In this document: positions 24,701 through 37,531 of the stretch, piece by piece
Layout of the letters: every line of letters begins with the position of its first letter
How positions within the stretch are numbered: position 1 is the stretch's first letter
NCBI RefSeq assembly: GCF_018873765.1
Contig: NC_057924.1
Span: forward strand, 6,696,001-6,760,000
Length of the DNA stretch: 64,000 nucleotides
Direction: 5' to 3'
Source: Telopea speciosissima
Taxonomy: Eukaryota; Streptophyta; Magnoliopsida; Proteales; Proteaceae
Translations under genes and position numbers: made by a program
Notes under the pieces: model-generated
What the model was told of the DNA's origin: nothing
Seen by the model: the letters and a program-made list of their open reading frames with translations, nothing else
Databases searched by the model: none

Positions 24701-27700
24701 TCCCCAGGTTCAGCAACCACAAATACATCATTCTGCCAACTGCAAACATAAAACAGGTTAGGACTCAAACATGTATCTAACAGTTTGAATGTCAGGGAAT
24801 GGGGATATCAACAAAAAGCAGGCAAGAAATATTTCACCTTAGTATTGAACCAACTGAATCATTTTGAAGAGCCAAATGTATAATGCCCACCTGGGGCAAA
24901 TTTTGTAGCTTCTCATGCAATGATCGAGCAGGTAAGCTAAGTTGCCAGGTTCCCGAAGGAGATTTTGGGGGTGAACCAGGTGCCTTCCCAGATTGAAATC
25001 CATCCAAGCTTAGTGGTGGGACTAAATCTATTCGGCTAATCCTCTGCAGATCAATATCAGGACTGAATGGAAGTGGGCTTGAAGGAAAGCTTCCAGTGAA
25101 CATAGGCGATGTAAATGGTGTTGGAAATGTTGTTGCAGGCACTGCCTTTGAAAATCCCCCTATCCTATTCACAATCGATAATCTTATTCCATTACGGGCA
25201 CAGAAGGTCTCAAGAGACCGAGCATGGTGAACAATTCTCCCTGAATCAGGACTATGAGAGGCTTCTACAAGAAGTACCATACGCCTCCAACCTAATGAAG
25301 GGCTATTCTCATCTGTAACTGCAGCATTCCAGATTGAAACTTTGCATCAGACAATGAAAAACAAGCTTCCCTTGGAAAGTGACAGAGAGGAATGACGAGA
25401 AACCACACACACCTGTATTTGAAGTTTTTGCTTTATCAAAATTCAGAGGTTTCAACGTTTCTGACCACTTTTCCTCATTTTGGAATGGTAGAAGTAGTCT
25501 TTCACATACATTCTTAAAAGCCTGATAATTGTTTTGCATGAATTCCTCTGTAGCAGCTTCCAACTTCAGCCAAATTGCAGGATCAGTTTCATCCAGCTCC
25601 ATACCACACCGCTCATCAACTATGCATGTGAACCGAAAATGGCAAAGCTGAATTAGAACTCCACAGTTCTTTAATAGTAAGTTGCAAGTTAAGTAAGTTT
25701 TTTTCTTGATTCAAACTTTAAAAAGAAAAAAAAAAACCACTTTAGGTAAAGTACAAGTCAACAACAAGACTACATGACTAAAGTTTTGAGGTGAAACAGA
25801 GAAAATCCAAACAGAAAATGTCCCCGTGCCTGTCTGTAGACAATGAGAAGAATTCCTTAGTCAAAAATTTACCTGGGTTAAACCGGAAATATTGAATTTC
25901 AGGAAGCATGGGTAGCAATGTGTTTAGTTCTTCCTCGACTCGATCCACTGAACACGCACTCTCAATCAATACTTGCCCAGTGTCCAGATAACGCCACCCA
26001 CCTTTTCGGGCCTATAATTATCAAACACGAAACAAATTTATAGTCTCTTACATAATTTAACAATAGAAAAACTTACAAATAGCAACTTTCATACCAAAAT
26101 ATATATAGTTGATTGTTTGATAGAAACAACTTTGAGTTATTCACTATTTTCTTCATTGTTATTCAATTTTAGTGTAAATAAACAGCAAAAAACTACAAAT
26201 GGATTAGATTGACGTAGATCTGAATATATACAGGTCTCGATCGGAATATGTATGTGATCCACACTAATTCAAAATCCAAATGGATCCTAAAGATGGAAGG
26301 ATCTGGATAAGACATAAATCATTATTATTTGATTTATGCACTTCTGTATATAGTATGTACATATGAAAATTTTATAGGATCAAAGTCCAAGCATGGCCAA
26401 ACATATGGCCCAAATTTTAGAACAAGCCCAAGTTTAGGATCCAAACTTAGCAAAACAGAGCAATCAACTCCCTTGTGCCTAAAGCATATTCCTATGGTAC
26501 ATACTTTGTAATACTCAATAGAAGTATTGTTAAGAATAGTTGTATCAGGGGTATATATGTACATAACCCCTCTTTTATGTATTCTTTATGTCATTTGTAT
26601 GAGGCCAAGGGCCTGTGTGTAATTATAAATTCTTTTCAATATAAGCATGTTAGTCTCTTGTTTTTGAGACATAACACACCAAACCAAAACCGTGGCTGCT
26701 CTCTTGAAGTTTCTTCTCTTCTTCTTCTTCCACTCTAAAAGCCTACAAGTATATACATTCTTTTAAAATTGGAATGATGATTAAACGGTTAGAGTGTTCA
26801 ATTCCACCTTGACCTTGTTCAACCGGGTGTTAAGTCTGTCAACTGATCAAAACTGGTTTATCCAAATAAGTTTAAAAAAGTTTTAAAATTAAAAGAAATA
26901 AAGCAAAAGGATTTAAAAGAAAAACACCCGAGTCTCAAGACAACCTTGAAAACAAGCTGGGATGCAGTTTCAACCCCCATCGGTTTTGGGTGTACTTGAA
27001 CTAGAAAGAAAAATCCAGTTTGATTGGCTGGTCCAGTCCAACTTTTAAACTAAAGTACTCAATGCCCAAGTGAATCCATACCCCTCCCCCCCCCCCCCTC
27101 TTAAAAATATAGTAACATTTGAGAATAGAAAGTAAATGAAGACATCCCATGCTAGAATAAAAAACTTAAAATTCTCAATTTCTAAATTACTTTAGAATAG
27201 TTATAAAAATTAGGTCAAGGCATTGCTTAGGTGACTGCCTTGACAACTAGTGTCGCCTAGGCGGGCGTTTTGGTCAACTTGGTCGCCTTGCATCCATGCC
27301 CCCTCCAACACCTTGGTTTGCCTAGACGCCGTGACAACTATGCTACAGGCTAGTGATGTATAATAGAATCTTGCATGCTAGCACATTATTTACTATCGGA
27401 TGGAACAAGAAGCATCTAGTCATTCAAATCCATCCTCCACTGCATTTCTCTCTCCACTGCTATTGCACCCTCCACACCCCCGTCATTGCAACCCACCACC
27501 ACTGCTGCATCTCTCTGCGAGGCGGGGTAAGGAAAGGGGAAAGGGATTGGTGTATTTCCACCTGGGTAGACGAAGACAGTGGTTATGTGTTCACATTCGA
27601 GGGCTTCCACGACGTCAGCACCCTTTCTGAGTTCATCAGCTACAAATCAAGAGATGAGTGCCTCGATGGTGGTCAATGATGGGGAATTGATGGTGGCGGA

Positions 27701-30700
27701 GGCAGTAGCAACGACATTGGCAGTGGTTAGTTTTGGTTTAGAAGAGTATAAGATGGATTGCAGGTGATGCAACAGCATTGAATAGTACAGCAGAGATGTA
27801 AACAACCACATCTTTGAATTGGTACGAGAACGCCTCACAGACGTACAGCTGGAATCCACCCCAGGTGGGACCCACATGGTGTATTCCATCTCTACACCTG
27901 TGAGGTGTTCTCGTACGAGAATGGGATCCCAAATCCCCCTGCGCACACTCTCATTGGCCCCCACACTGGTGTAGGCACTACACGACCAGACAGCGATCTC
28001 TTGCCCTAAGAAATATCATGATATTTTATTCACTCTTTATGACAAGAAAGAAAATTAACTCAAATCCAAATTCATTTTCTCAAAAGAGATCAATGATCTA
28101 TCCTTTTCCATGCCCCCTAAGAAAGCCCGAAAAAATTTCCCCGCCCTTTTTTCTATGGGAGGAGGGGGTTTAATAAAAGAATTTATGTCATTACCTTGGT
28201 TGGAACAGAACCACATCCAATGGAAACTAAACAGTCAATTTTGGCATCAGGCCATAGAAGTTGTGCTTCTCTTATGGCAAAAGCAGTGGGATTATTCGCT
28301 ACTATTGCACCATCTTGCCAGCGGTTCACATCTAGAAGAAAATATGGGACAATAAACAAACATTTAGGAGCAGGAAGAATTTGAAACATAATATTTAGGA
28401 CGTGAAGGAAAGAAAGTACCAAAGGATTGAACAATTAAGCATTCAGAGAGGATACCATCAGAAAAATCATCAAGATAATATGGAGCAGCAGATGATGCTC
28501 TTATAGCCTGCCAAATATGATGCTTGCAACTTCCTATAAAAGCACTGCGCTTAAAGCCAGTTTGAGTGCCAGTAGCCACTGTTCCAAGCCCAGTAAGAGC
28601 TGGACTCTCTCCCGTTCCCAAAGGCATTTCTAGTGTTCCAATAGGATACTGCACGTCAGAATGAGAAAAAGGTTAAGCTTATCAAAAGAATAGTTTGAAG
28701 AAAGTTTGATGATTACCATACATGACCTTCAGACTCTTGAGAGATCAGATACAAACTACTCTCTTCTAAACTAACAGAAGATGGAAGATGTGTAGGTCAA
28801 AACAGCTTAAGATATCTTAGAATTGAACCTGATAATTGCGGAATATGAATGGCTGAGCTGGCACCACGCTGACCAAAGTTGATACCACAAAAACTTTGGG
28901 GATGCTTTTCGCAGCCGACTCAATCAAAAGGTCTCCATCCTCATCAGCACACATCTCCCTTAACAACTTCTCAAACTGATCTGCACTGTGCTGTAAGCCA
29001 AATTTAATGTAAGCTGTGCAGCATTGGGGCCTAGTCATAAATCTTGTCCTCAATAATATAAATGTCAGGAGAACTCAGGAAAAATAATAATTTTACTTTC
29101 ACAGCTTCAGCAGGGGGGCTATTTATTTATTTGGCGGAGAACTGTAAGGAATTTTAAAATACTGAATAAGATGCATACAAAATATGAATAAGAGTGAGAT
29201 AATCTCATTTATCAAAATCTTGCAATATTTTTAGCAAAATCTTTCCAACCAGATATCCAGCCTATCTAAAAATTCAAGAATCTATTATCTTTCTGACCAT
29301 CTAAAAAAACCCATGATATTCTCAGAAGTATAAAAAATGCATACAGCGGAATTTCCAGAAAGCAATCAAAGTAACTTATGATTATTCCATACTTTAGATC
29401 CATGAACAACAACCCTAAAGCTCTGTGATGAACTTTTGTAAAGTTGATCCAGCTTTTCTCTCCAAGTTGCAGCTTCATTGTCCTTCGGGACAGGATCAGT
29501 GAACACAAGTTTGCCTGAGGGACAAAATTTTTTAATGGCACAAATTAAATAAGAAAATAAGTGCAGCTTAGCACATTCCATGCCATAATGAAGTGTACCT
29601 ACCAAGTTCCTTGTAAATTTCTTCACACTGATCCAAGGTCATTAATTTGATTCCAAGAGCAACAGCAAGCATACCACCCGTGGATGTGCCACAGATTAGG
29701 TCAAACAATTCATGTATACGCTTTCCCGTCCCTTGTTCAATTTGTTTAAGCATCTGCACTGTCGCCAGACCTTTCATGCCACCCCCATCCATTGTTAGTA
29801 TACGCAGTCCTTGCTTTGCAACTGGCCTTCCTCTTATTGCTCTCCGCAGTATCTCATTCTCTCCTATAGGCACAAAAGGAACATGCAGGGTTAGAGATTT
29901 AAAAGTACACAGGACAAGCATACTCGAAAGATATGAGAAGTAAGAAACAAACCAAGAATTGCCAAAGCCCGAGCCGCAGCTTTATGCACACGTGGCGCAG
30001 AAGCAACTGTCAATCGTACGAGAAGTTCCCGCAAACTTTCAGAAGTAACAAGAGTCCGCCGATTCTCCAGACAGAAAGCTAAATTACCAACAGCCAATAA
30101 AGCTAATCTTTGCACCTGATGAAAGATAAAATACAAATATACAATATAGCAGGGCCATATAATAATACAGGGAAGCCTAACACCCCCCTTAAAAAGAAAG
30201 CAAGAAAATTCATCAACATACTGTTAGACTTGCCTCTGGGTTTTTATGAGCACATAGTACTTTCAGTGATTTTAATACATCCTTGGTCAAAATCTTCTGA
30301 GCTACACTATCAGAGGCAAAGGCTAAGTTGACCACAACTTGCAAAACAGAAATAACTTCTTCAGGGGCCGTAGATCTCAATACTGTTTCAACAGGTTGCA
30401 TTATGTCAGACTTCATCAGCTGCATAGCTACAGAAACGTCCGCAGCAAGAGATGAAAGAGCAGAACAAGCTTGTTCAACCTGCCAAAATGCAGAGCAATT
30501 TAAGATGGCACAACAACAAAAATATGGGCTCATTTAAACAGGGTACAATGGTGAAACAGGATTCATGTAGCCAACCCAATTTAGTTGGGAGAAGGCTTTG
30601 TTCAGACGTTCAACAAACAAAAGCAAAAGCTAAAGTTATCTACATACCACATGGCGATTATCACTGCTTATCATACTTATAAGCTGCCTGACTGCATTCT

Positions 30701-32995
30701 CATCTTTACCGACAACTATACGGTTTCCATGGTCTTGCATGATTTTGGCCAGCGCAGATGCTAGTAAAGGGTGATGACAAGAGGAAAATCGGAATATAAG
30801 AGAGAAGAAAGCACTCAGTTTGTGCCTAGACGCAATGAAGTAGGAACTGTTCTCTGTCTGCAACCATTAGAAACCATATGTTACAGAACAAAGATTTAAG
30901 TGACCAACACTCCTGCCAACTCAGCTAGATCCTCCATTACCTCTATTTGCACATTCACAGATTTTAAGTTCTCATCGGCCTCAATCCTGATATTTGCAAG
31001 TGACAAGTGGCGGAGCTTATGCAAGGGCAAAATTTCCGGGAGGAATTCAAGAGGATTTCCAAATAGCCTAAGAACACGTAGCTCAGCCATAGCCCTGCCA
31101 TTAAACTGGATAGAAACATCAGACCAACCAAAACTGATACCAAGGGGAAAAAGGAAAGGCTGAATCAACATGCAGATTGCCGATTGAATGACCTGAAATC
31201 AAGAAGGGGCCGGACCAATTTGTTGTGCTCCAGTGACAACTCCACCAGTCCAACACACTGTCTAAGCTCTACTGCTTACAGGTTTCCAGCAATCAGAAAT
31301 GAATGACATGCATAAGAATGACTCAGCCACACATCCAATCTTGGATGGCTAACCAAGTAGGATAAGCAGCATTTAAATCAAACACCAAAGCACAAATTTC
31401 AAGCTTACCGGGCACTGAAACCAGCATGTTGTAGTCAACTCTGAGAACTTTCAAAATTTTCAATTCACCAAGCTCTGGTGGCAGAAGTGATAGCTTATTA
31501 TTATCAAGATATAGCTTCTCAAGAAGTGGTAACCGAGTTAACCCTACTGGGAGTACCTGATAATGACCAAAGTACATAATGATATCTCAGATTATATATG
31601 ACCCAATTAAGAAGAAGAATAACAGATTGGGGACTCCTAGACAAATCAAGATGATTTCAAAATTATGCAAATAAAGTAATATTATCATCACGTAAACTAT
31701 TATCATGGGAATGAAATAAGACAAAAACATGCTATATGCCCTATGGGATATACAGCATCCACTCATCACAGTAAAGGTGGATTTTGAGCACAAGAACGCA
31801 TCATCTGAGAAATTTCACTACAAATTGAAAAGGGAGGAAGGGTGGAAAATTACACATTTGAGACGGACAACAAATGCCTTCAACATGAAAAAGAAAATGT
31901 TCTCAGTCCAAATTCAACATTGGATCATGATCCGTACTTAGGATTCAACCCAATCCTGAAGAAACCCTCACAGCTTCGCCGGAGAGGTCGGTCATTTACT
32001 TTGAATGTGAACGGTGCTGCCTTTCTTTTTACTGTGAAAGGATTTGTCTAAACTATTTAAGTTAAACAGAATACCTAGTAACTTTATAATTTAGGAGCTA
32101 ATAAACATGTTCATGTCGTCTAATAGAAATTCCAGAATGTGGGTTCGAATGTTCCTCATGCGCGAGAAGAATTCATTCGTAGTCATCAAAGCATTTACTT
32201 AAAAATTAAGGTTCAGATTATGGTAGACATCAATGAAAACTAGAAAGCTGAAATAAGATCAGCAACTCATTCACCAAAAAAAAAAAGATCAGCAAATCAT
32301 TTGAAATTGAACCAAAGACTAAAAAAAATATAAAATGCACGCGAATAAGCAGCTGAGAAAGTCGATCAGTCCATCTTTTCCAACGTTTGAAAAAAAATGA
32401 TGAATTCTAAACCCGAATGATCCCAAATCATCAAAGAAATAGAAGAAATTAAAATTGAATCGCAAAAAGATTGTCAATTGAGGTTGGCACTCACCGTCAA
32501 ACCGCATCCACAGAGGCTCAGCACGGTGACGCTGTTCCAGTGGTCTGCATAGCCATCGGAAATTCCAGAAGAAGACGCTAGACTGGATCGTATGAGCCGC
32601 GTAAGAACACCGATCCCATCGCTGTGCGATCCTAAAGGCTTCAACAGTTTAATCACTCGGAGAGGCTCTCTCTGCTTCACGACCGTCATATCGACATCCA
32701 CATTCTCATCCTGGGGACTAAGCTTAAGCACAACAGATTCTTGCGGAGGCGGAATTGCAACCATGAGCTGAGATTGAAGCCTGAGAGCGACCTGATCTTC
32801 GTCATCACCAGCATTCCACTCAAGTTCAATCCGAAACCCCAATTCTTGTTCTTGTGTAGAAGGGGTAGAAGGAGTGGAAGGCGTAGTAGTAGGAGAATCG
32901 ATGGGATCCTCAAGATCGACATCATCGACGTTGCCATAGATGAGGGTGAGATGGAAAATCTCAGAAGGACGCTTCCATCCCAATCCCCATGACAT
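21786..32995 (-). CDS. PLA1: Phospholipase A I, LRR-ARM-patatin galactolipase
   Basis: Plant LRR-patatin acyl hydrolase like Arabidopsis phospholipase A I (At1g61850), a lipase acting on galactolipids and phospholipids and linked to basal jasmonate. Eighteen exons: 32995-32495, 31556-31409, 31271-31193, 31094-30941, 30857-30648, 30479-30234, 30115-29953, 29863-29603, 29514-29393, 28990-28829, 28648-28456, 28331-28195, 26011-25873, 25619-25413, 25312-24838, 24739-24523, 24433-24344, 22229-21786. All phases agree, giving 1315 residues. Order: N-terminal domain; leucine-rich repeats (about 150-295; [18 protein letters not shown]); ARM-like helices (about 300-500); patatin domain with oxyanion DGGGMKG (about 526), nucleophile GTSTG (Ser about 561) and DGA Asp (about 753); acidic C-terminal region. 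Intron 6 is GC-AG. Looks complete. Confidence 0.96.
22230..24343 (-). other. Phospholipase intron 17 with LTR-like relic
   Basis: A 2.1-kb intron. Its middle holds the LTR-like stretch at 22960-23637. There is also a poly-G/poly-C pair near 23877-23925 and a TTAGGG-rich bit near 22690. No exon seen. Confidence 0.6.
22960..23637 (-). mobile_element. LTR-like relic in phospholipase intron 17
   Basis: Read on the minus strand it starts TGATGCAGAATTATCACC, a common plant LTR start, runs through a TCTATATAAG box and an AATGAA signal, and ends in a GTTCTATCAAGG-type segment. The right boundary is unclear. Fossil, without coding part. Confidence 0.4.
27240..27342. mobile_element. MITE family B, copy 1
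   Basis: Ends TTGACAACTAGTGTCGCC and (reverse complement) ATAGTTGTCACGGCGTC form inverted ends. The GCCTTGCATCCATGCCCCC and CCTAGACGCC segments match copies at 55207-55319 and 57683-57775. Confidence 0.65.
27816..27924. repeat. Foldback element in phospholipase intron 12
   Basis: Left arm GGTACGAGAACGCCTCACAG and right arm (reverse complement) CGTACGAGAACACCTCACAG pair over about 45 bp each side around a CCACCCCAGGTGGGACCC core. MITE-like hairpin. Confidence 0.7.
30232..30233 (-). other. GC 5' splice site of phospholipase intron 6
   Basis: The exon ends CCAGAG and the intron starts GCAAGTCT, so the junction is AG|GCAAGT, the strict consensus of plant GC-AG introns. Reading through to the next GT would lose the conserved HKNPE-VQR join seen in the family. 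Confidence 0.85.
30558..30600 (-). repeat. Short dispersed repeat (GGGTCGGCTACATG type)
   Basis: GGATTCATGTAGCCAACCCA then TTAGTTGGGAGAAGGCT is the inverted form of the segment at 57243-57288 (CAGCCTTATCCCAACTTAAT, GGGGTCGGCTACATGG). A common short plant repeat of unsettled class. Confidence 0.5.
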
Positions 32996-35278
32996 CTCTA
33001 AGATCTCTATTAGGGCTTTAGAGGTTCAGATCAATTCTTGAGAAGAACAGATTTGAGCGGTGGGTGGTGGTCATTTCTGAAACTTGAGATTGAAAAAAAT
33101 TTCTGTGAATCTGTGACTTATGACTTTTTTTTTTCCCCTTCTTTTTAGCGTGTTATTAAACTGAGATTTAAGGGATTTTATGTATAAAAATGTTATCTTG
33201 ATTCGATAATTCGGGCAATGGCGAAGGGTTCCGATTTGAGAAGAAAAAATGATTTTAATGGCGGGAGGAGAAAGAAACCTTTGTTTGAGAAACCGATGGA
33301 TTCAAGAACCAACCCTCATCGGGGTTAACCGACATATATATTCACCAGGTTATGAGGAAATTCAAATACTACCCCTGAACTTTCTAATATTTACTAATTA
33401 ATGCCCTTGGACTTCGAGTCGACTCGGTCGAGGTTAAGTAATCAAGCACTTAAGACGGTCAGTGGCCACTGGCCAGCACCTTTTAAGGCCGATTCTGATC
33501 CGAATCGGCCGTGTGACCGACCCCATTCTTACCGATTTACTATGCATAGTGTGCCCTATGTGCCATATGTCCTGCCTTGTAGTGTCACGTAAACGCAGTG
33601 AATTCTAATTTACCATGAATTACTATTAGGCTTCACGATGCATAGTGAAACGTAACTCTTCACTATATATTATGTGATCCATCCGTCAACTGTCATGTGA
33701 CCGAAGATAAAACATAACACTTTATTTTTTTTTGATAAAATACATAACACTTTATTGTGCATAGGGATGTGTGGCAAATCCCTAATGTTTATCCAAAATG
33801 TACACATTTCCAATCAAACTTGAGGTCATTTTTTTCGTTATAAAAAAATAAAAAAAAGTTTCTCCCACCATTATGCCTAGTGAAATATACCGTTTCACTA
33901 TTTGTCATTTGTTAATACATTGATTTTTCAGTATAGACGTTTATGAGCCCCTCCTCTATGCCCTAACGGTAATGACTCCTTTGGTATAATGACATTTACC
34001 GCAACGATGTTGTCCACAGATCAAATTATTTCGTGGATTGAATTTCACTTGACTGTCAACGGTTCTATTGCTTGTGCTCAGGGGTAGAAGTTTTGTATAA
34101 ATGTATCGACATGAATTTAGTAGTACATGAATTACTCCATGTTATAGAAAACCCCTACATATATACATCTCAATGACCAAATTTTACTCCAAAGTAAGCT
34201 AAGAAAGTTGCTCGAGCTCATTCAAAGTTTTAATAAAATTATCAAGATACTATCAAATGGAGATGAATATTAAAAATGACATCTTTTATAATTTTAGCTA
34301 TTTCCTATACTCATTTTAAGCTGAAATCGTACCATTGAGATTCTTGTGTGGTCTGTATCACATGAATTAACCCCCATTCTATCATATGGTAAATAGTAAA
34401 ACGTTATATTTCGCTAAGCATGATGACACCTCAAAGGACCCATAATTGTGGATCTCTCTTAAACAAATTTGTATCTTGGCCCCCTTCATTGATGTGGTTT
34501 CCCACTGTTGCATCGTGGAAAACTTCCACCCATTTATTTATATGATGGATAATTTACTAAAAATGCATTTTCAAAGTCGACATGTATACCTAACAACAAC
34601 CCATTTTGGTGACTAAAATGTAATCTTTGCAAGCAAAAGTTTTCTCTGCAATGAAGAGAATCCCACCATTGAAATGTATGCAAATGTTCAAATTACCCCC
34701 CTTATTGTTTTGAGAGTCCCATCCAAGGGATCATTATCGTCTCCGTTTCCCCTGTCCGATACAGTGGTTCGGTTCTTCATAGGGGGGGCCAAAAAATAAC
34801 AATCTAAATCCCTTGCCCAAACACACTGCCCGAGGATATCAAAACATCATTTACGCCTCCCTATGAGAGGAACTGGACCACAATATATACCGGGCAGGAA
34901 CCGAACAGAAAAAAAATTCCCCATCCAAAGATCAATAACCATGACGGAAGACATTCTCTCTTCATTGTGGTGACGAACAACTGGATACTTTTGACAAAGT
35001 ATGATATCCATTGCTTGCTATTTCAACAAAGATGAAGTGAGACATTCGTTATAACTTACTCATCAATTGAATATACCTCAGGGTATATTCTATCAACACC
35101 CCAAGATTATTCTATTTTCCTCTTTAAATTTTCCTTTTTTTTTTTTTTTCTTTCCTTAATAAAAATATAAAATCTTCTAGAATAATTTATGTTGTCAATA
35201 TTTATTTTATTTCATAATAATTTTTAATAAAATTGGTTGAAAATGTCAAAATAGCATAATTTTTAGACAATTTATATC
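32996..35278. other. Phospholipase upstream region, no gene seen
   Basis: The first 100-200 bp should hold the promoter and 5'UTR of the phospholipase gene. I see no convincing TATA box on the minus strand. Beyond it is AT-rich DNA with repeated TGCATAGTGAAA-like words near 33540-33900 and no exon. Confidence 0.4.
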
Positions 35279-35283
35279 AAAAT

Positions 35284-36045
35284 TGTTGCGTCAAGAAATC
35301 GTCGAGCGGTCCTGCGAGTGCCGTCACCTGCAAGTGGACCAAGGGGTCAACAGAGAGAACCGGTGTGGTCCCGGCCTAGGGCTCTCTGATGCCAAAGTTA
35401 GATCTCCTAGCGCAAACAGATGAATAGTGATTATTCAGTACGAGTTTAGATGTCCCTTGATGGGGTTGTGTACCTTGCCTTTTATAGTAGTGTATGGCAG
35501 TGTGGAGAGTCCCAGTTTGATGGCGAGTGCGTCGTTGAGTGGATAGAGGCCTTGGGTAACGGGGCTCTATCCTGATTGGCTATCTCCCCATGGGAGGGAG
35601 TGTCCTGGTGGCATCAAGATCCTTATTGGATAGATACCCGCGTGTGGTGATAACATTATTGGTGCTTGAATCTGTCTAGGTGACGTGACTTCTAAGCGGT
35701 GGCCTAGAGTCCTGGTGGTGACATGAGTCTGTAGCGATACGATTGGGTCATAGGTGAGTAGCCCCCACCTCACGTTTGTGCCCACGATGCTGTGTTTGGA
35801 TGCAGGCGGCGCCTGGGTGTGGCCACGCCTTGGTGGTGGTCGCGCCTGAGTGGTGGCCGCGCCCGGGTACAGGCCGCGCCTGGGTGAGGCCACGCCTAAG
35901 TGGTGGTAGCACCTGGGTGAGGCCGCGCCTGGGTGTTGGCCGCTCCCGGGTGCTGGGACCCCGATTCGTTCCCCTTAGTTCTGGAGCGGGTCGCCCTGTG
36001 ACACGTGGCTGCTGCTGATTGATCCGGTGAATATTGGATGTATCA
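35284..36045 (+). mobile_element. Solo LTR with intact 5-bp target duplication
   Basis: 762 bp starting TGTTGCGTC and ending GGATGTATCA, flanked on both sides by AAAAT (35279-35283 and 36046-36050). No coding region lies inside or next to it, so it is a solo LTR left by recombination. It contains a TATA-like TTTTATAGTAG and a GC-rich minisatellite near the 3' end. Family not certain (Ty3/gypsy suspected). Intact ends and duplication point to a fairly young fossil. Confidence 0.85.
35800..35955 (+). repeat. GC-rich minisatellite in the solo LTR
   Basis: Seven or eight imperfect units of about 17-22 bp around GGCCGCGCCTGGGTG, far richer in GC than the surroundings, with many CG steps. Confidence 0.85.
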
Positions 36046-37218
36046 AAAATTATATAGAGGGAGGGTTTCCTAGTTTCATAATAGAGGCCTACAAGGTCAA
36101 CGAGGAGAGATGTTTTATTTGTGATGTCACAAATATGCTATTGTACTTTACGATTGCATCTTAATTGATTCTACAACCTAATATCATTTATAGGGTCAAT
36201 GATTGGACCAAAACCTAAAATTTTGAAACACTGATGAATATTTCTATATATTTCGAAATATGAAATAAAAGTTGCAGGTTGATCTCTTTAGTTGAGGCTG
36301 CATTCATTCATTCATCTTGACATGTGGGACGGGCTTACTCTCCTTTTGGCTTGGCTAGATCTCGTTTCTTTCCCGTACACTTGGATGATTGAGAATTTCG
36401 AAAACTTTTCTGAATGTCCGTCTTTGAGGGGTGATTTGGAAAGGAGTATATCTTTCTTGTAGTGCCGTTCATTCCAAAATTCTGATTAAGGAAGAATCTC
36501 TTCCAATGACCAAATCATAATGAAATTAAAAACAAAGCTTCCTTGGCAGTGGGAACAAGAAGTCTATGAAGTAAGGGAAAGAATAACGATTTTGATGAGC
36601 TATTTATCCCTTCAGCAACCACCTTGTTTTGACCAAATGTCTTAGTCCAGGTCAACTAATATAATCAAATTTGATGCAACAATCCTTCCATTTTATAATT
36701 GGAAATGTTTGTTTATTCCCCAAATGTAACTAATACCAATCGCTTGTAGGAGTGGTTGAACAGACCATTACATTAACAATGTCAAATGTATCTGTTTACT
36801 TGTGAATGAAGTCAAATGGCCATCTGTGCAATACAAGTTTTAGCTTTAGAATACGTTCTAGACTCAGAATCTATTCCGAAAATGCACACCAAACACAACC
36901 TTAGTATACACCCCATGACTATAATCCTGTCAAAGTGTAAGGATCAAAGTCTGAACCATGGTTCGAGGAATCTGAATCAGATTTTAGTTGAATCGGAATA
37001 GGGAATCAGCTGAATCCTATTTTGATTCTAACCGATTTGAATCGATCGTATTAGATTTCTAGGGTTCATACCAATTTCAACCTATTTCGAATCAGAATCT
37101 GCAAAGACCGATCTCATTGCCAATTCCATTTACTTGTACCATGATTGGAAGATCTCAAGGAAATTGCTATTTGATTCATTAGTTACTTCGTCATGGGAAT
37201 AATTCAACTTGATAAATA
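36046..37218. other. Intergenic, no gene seen
   Basis: AT-rich. A worn repeat rich in GAATCGGAAT-like words lies at about 36955-37110. No exon recognised. Confidence 0.45.
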
Positions 37219-37418
37219 GGGCTATGTTTGGAAGGCAAGGGAAGAAAATAAAAGGAAAAAAAAAATGAAAATTTTTAAAAATAAAAAGAGAAAGACAAAA
37301 AAAAAGTCATTGTTATTATTATTTTTATAGTTTTATTATTATTATTATTATTATTATATTTATTTATTTTATTTATTTATTTATTTATTTTCTTTTCTTG
37401 CCTTCCAAACATTGCCTG
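37219..37418. mobile_element. MITE with microsatellite core
   Basis: Ends GGGCTATGTTTGGAAGGCAA and (reverse complement) GGCAATGTTTGGAAGGCAA are inverted copies. The middle has (TTA)n and (TTTA)n runs. Possibly hAT-type; target duplication not clear. Confidence 0.65.
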
Positions 37419-37531
37419 GGGGAATTTGAAGAGAGAGATATCTCTTTCATGATCTGCCATTACTAGATAAATGGACAAGAATTCATTAAGTATGGAGTAA
37501 ACTCGAAGTCTAATGACTCTAAAGCAAGCTT

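Larger units (their letters stand above)
26012..28194 (-). other. Phospholipase intron 12, repeat-rich
   Basis: The longest intron (2.18 kb). It carries a family B MITE (27240-27342), a strong foldback (27816-27924) and a poly-C run near 27085. Open frames at 27353-27767 are on both strands and low in complexity, so I do not call a gene. Confidence 0.6.

Noticed and set aside
26528-26677. Short TG...CA LTR-like stretch in phospholipase intron 12
   Set aside because: Ends TGTTAAG and ACATAACA are suggestive, but flanking bases do not match and no other LTR part is seen.
27353-27767. Overlapping open frames of 62-108 codons on both strands
   Set aside because: Simple CAC/CCA-rich composition, no splice support, inside a phospholipase intron.
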